From Prevotellaceae bacterium (GTDB lineage Bacteria > Bacteroidota > Bacteroidia > Bacteroidales > Bacteroidaceae): a DNA stretch of 64,000 bases. Below the pieces are notes generated by a model. The model had not been told where the DNA came from. It made no database searches and saw nothing but the letters and a program-made list of their open reading frames with translations. Position numbers and translations under genes: made by a program. Positions 62,152 through 64,000 of the stretch are shown one piece after another. The stretch is taken from contig JABZKU010000004.1 of the NCBI GenBank assembly GCA_015257125.1, forward strand, positions 54,709 through 118,708. The letters are read 5' to 3'. How positions within the stretch are numbered: the stretch's first letter is position 1; every line of letters starts with the position of its first letter.

Positions 62152-63338
62152 CCACACTCCAACTTCGCCGCGGAAAATCTGAAAGCCTCAAACGATTCCA
62201 TCCCTGGATTTTCTCCGGTGCCCTGCGCGGCACGTTGAATCGCGAACCACTTCCTCAAGAAGGAGAGGTGGTTGACATCGTAGACAGCGACGGGATTTTC
62301 ATCGCCCGCGGCCATTACCAAATAGGTTCCATCGCCGTGCGCGTTCTTACCTTCAGTGATGAGCCAATCGACCATCATTTTTGGGTAACACGCTTGCGCG
62401 AAGCCTATCGTATGCGAAAAGCCCTGCAACTCAACATCAATCCCGATACAAACGGCATCTATCGCCTCGTACACGGCGAGGGCGATCGACTTCCCGGTCT
62501 GATTATCGACATTTTCGGCGACACGGCCGTGATGCAAGCCCACTCTGTCGGTATGCACTGCGATAGAGAAGCGATTGCCGACGCGTTGTTGGAAGCCACA
62601 GCAGGCAGTGTTCGTCAGGTTTACTACAAAAGTGAGACAACCCTCCCCTACAAAGCCGATTTATGGCAAGAGAATGGTTTCTTGCGCGGCAATACAGAGG
62701 AAAATATTGCAGTCGAAAACGGATTAAAGTTCCACATTGACTGGCTGAAAGGACAGAAAACCGGCTTCTTCGTCGATCAACGTGACAACAGAAGCCTCTT
62801 AGAGGAGTACAGCAACGGCCGTTCCGTCTTGAACATGTTCTGTTATACCGGCGGTTTCTCGGTTTATGCCATGCGTGGCGGCGCGAAATGTGTGCATAGT
62901 GTGGACGCCAGCGAACAAGCCATCCGACTCACCGAAGCCAATATCGTGTTGAACTTCCCGAACGACCAACGTCACGTAGCTTATGCCGAAGATGCTTTCA
63001 AATTCCTCGATCGTGCCGGTAGCAACTACGATTTGATCGTGCTGGATCCGCCCGCTTTTGCAAAGCACAAGGACGCATTGCGCAATGCGCTCAAGGGCTA
63101 CACGCGACTCAACGCCATTGCGTTCCGAAAGATCAAGCCCGGCGGCATCGTCTTCACGTTCTCTTGCTCACAGGCGGTCAATAAAGACCAGTTCCGCTTG
63201 GCAGTTTTCACAGCAGCGGCGCAAAGTGGCCGACATGTCCGCATCCTGCATCAATTGCATCAGCCTGACGACCACCCGATCAACATCTATCATCCAGAAG
63301 GTGAGTATCTTAAAGGACTTGTTCTCTACGTTGAGTAG
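62148..63338 (+). CDS. rlmI: Class I rRNA (cytosine-C5) methyltransferase, RlmI-type
   Basis: This 396-aa enzyme of the COG1092 group methylates 23S rRNA. An N-terminal PUA domain (LRRGKSESLKRFHPWIFSGA) is followed by a middle domain and a Rossmann-type methyltransferase core: SVLNMFCYTGGFSVYAMRGG, then VHSVDASEQAIRL, LIVLDPPAFAKHK and FTFSCSQAV. The assignment to RlmI rather than a close relative is based on this order of domains. It overlaps the exonuclease gene by 4 bp and ends the operon. Confidence 0.9.
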   Translation: MTTLQLRRGKSESLKRFHPWIFSGALRGTLNREPLPQEGEVVDIVDSDGIFIARGHYQIGSIAVRVLTFSDEPIDHHFWVTRLREAYRMRKALQLNINPDTNGIYRLVHGEGDRLPGLIIDIFGDTAVMQAHSVGMHCDREAIADALLEATAGSVRQVYYKSETTLPYKADLWQENGFLRGNTEENIAVENGLKFHIDWLKGQKTGFFVDQRDNRSLLEEYSNGRSVLNMFCYTGGFSVYAMRGGAKCVHSVDASEQAIRLTEANIVLNFPNDQRHVAYAEDAFKFLDRAGSNYDLIVLDPPAFAKHKDALRNALKGYTRLNAIAFRKIKPGGIVFTFSCSQAVNKDQFRLAVFTAAAQSGRHVRILHQLHQPDDHPINIYHPEGEYLKGLVLYVE

Positions 63339-63420
63339 AAGTTCCTCTGCTTACGTTTCCCACCGGCGTACCATTGCTCGAAAGCTGATAGTGATCGCTG
63401 TCTAACCCCCATTCTAACGG

Positions 63421-63460
63421 CAAAAGCCCCTTGTCTTCTTTGTAGGACAAGGGGCTTTTG
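63421..63460. terminator. Bidirectional terminator after rlmI
   Basis: A perfect 15-bp stem (63421-63435 with 63446-63460) with A and T runs in its arms lies between rlmI and the minus-strand Rhs fragment. Confidence 0.85.
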
Positions 63461-63520
63461 GTTTTGGGCTTGAGCCATTTACGAAGAATGCTATGACCTT
63501 TTGGTGGAAGAACAAGAGGA

Positions 63521-63948
63521 TTAGGTGTAGTGGCGGGAGCGGCGCCGCTCCGCAGAACGGTGAGTCTTGCTATTGACCAAACGTCCGATGTTGTCATAGG
63601 TAAAACTCTGACTAACGCCTCCTGGTAAGAGACGCTCCAGCTCAAAGCCTAGACTATCATACTGGTGCTCGCTTGTGAAGCGTGCATTCGTCTCTGCTTC
63701 GTTTGCTTTGAAGCAAATAAGCTCACCATACTCATTGCGCTCATAGCTCAGCTGTGCTCCTAGGCTACTCTGAAGAGAGCGAATGAATCCGTGCTTGTCG
63801 TAGCTACGCTTGATGAGATGTTCATCACAACGTTCCTCGACCTTGTCGTAGTCGTGGGTAATACGTGTTACACGGCCACACTTGTCATACTCGCACTCTT
63901 TGAACTTGCCACTGGGGAAGTTATTATGGCATACCCAACACAATCTAT
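63521..63948 (-). pseudogene. Rhs/YD-repeat protein fragment
   Basis: The frame contains YD-repeat units such as CEYDKCGRVTRITHDYDKVE, KRSYDKHGFIRSLQSSLGAQ and HQYDSLGFELERLLPGG, then SFTYDNIGRLVNSKTH. These belong to Rhs-type surface or toxin-delivery proteins. On its upstream side the frame is cut by the dispersed repeat. Downstream it ends in a low-quality basic stretch. Only about 140 residues remain of what is usually over 1000. A continuation in another frame (about 63460-63560) is possible. Confidence 0.75.
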
Positions 63949-63995
63949 TGCTGTCCGGTAAAAGTTTTCCTCTCCACATAAAATAAGGCTGAAGT
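63949..63995 (+). repeat. Dispersed repeat, second exact copy
   Basis: The first 22 bases (63949-63970) are identical to 42017-42038, and AAATAAGGCTGAAGTCC follows 12 bases later as in the other copy. The window ends here, so the rest of the element cannot be seen. Confidence 0.75.
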
Positions 63996-64000
63996 CCGTA

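Noticed and set aside
1..64000. CRISPR array
   Set aside because: No series of regularly spaced identical repeats was found; the GGTGAAGG motifs are too short and irregular.

Overview
The window looks like a Bacteroidales chromosome, possibly Prevotellaceae. The gene families are typical of that order: a menaquinone MenC-MenE pair, OstA-like and SurA-like envelope proteins, NspC, tandem deoxynucleoside kinases, the KDO enzyme KdsB and a eukaryote-type branching enzyme. Several promoters fit the Bacteroidetes pattern TTTG-N19/20-TAnnTTTG, and Shine-Dalgarno sequences are mostly absent. Housekeeping DNA looks about half G+C; three accessory stretches look richer in A+T.

Layout. 1-3.6 kb: a MenC-MenE fusion and a minus-strand protein of unknown function. 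3.6-9.5 kb (accessory): IS remnants, a minus-strand operon of MORN/YwqK-like protein, LemA, DUF3137 and DUF1266, a frameshifted IS30 element, and about 600 bp of structured non-coding DNA. 9.5-22.8 kb (minus strand): a YjbH family split into two genes, then the block guaB - ppiC - surA-like - ostA-like - mutL - small protein, then a stand-alone AICAR transformylase with a small basic protein, and a WG-repeat protein. 23.6-35.4 kb: galE, nspC, recG, a Gly/Ser/Tyr-rich secreted protein, serB, rmuC, two deoxynucleoside kinases, an RmlD-like reductase and a phosphoglycolate phosphatase.

35.6-43.3 kb (accessory): tRNA-Arg(UCU), then broken IS256 and tag fragments, then six tightly packed genes: WYL regulator, DEDDh exonuclease, 77-aa protein, DUF262 protein, DUF262-DUF1524 protein, and a single-HKD PLD-like protein with a four-cysteine tail. 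This is the best candidate for an undescribed system, most likely anti-phage or modification-dependent restriction. It ends at a truncated secreted-protein gene, a dispersed repeat and a second copy of the non-coding element.

43.4-63.3 kb: an S9 peptidase, a TPR-like protein, rpe, nrnA, an ECF sigma factor with a 51-aa protein, purT, a frameshifted thiamine-phosphate-synthase-like gene, prs, a class A PBP, kdsB, a 14-repeat MORN protein, glgB, an unknown membrane protein, a DUF5063 protein, an RNase D-like exonuclease and rlmI. The right edge holds an Rhs fragment cut at the same 22-bp repeat that borders the island.

Metabolic links are clear for purines (AICAR transformylase, PurT, GuaB, Prs, salvage kinases) and for the envelope (SurA/PpiC/OstA-like, YjbH pair, KdsB, PBP1A). 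All assignments come from reading motifs by eye; no database search was run.
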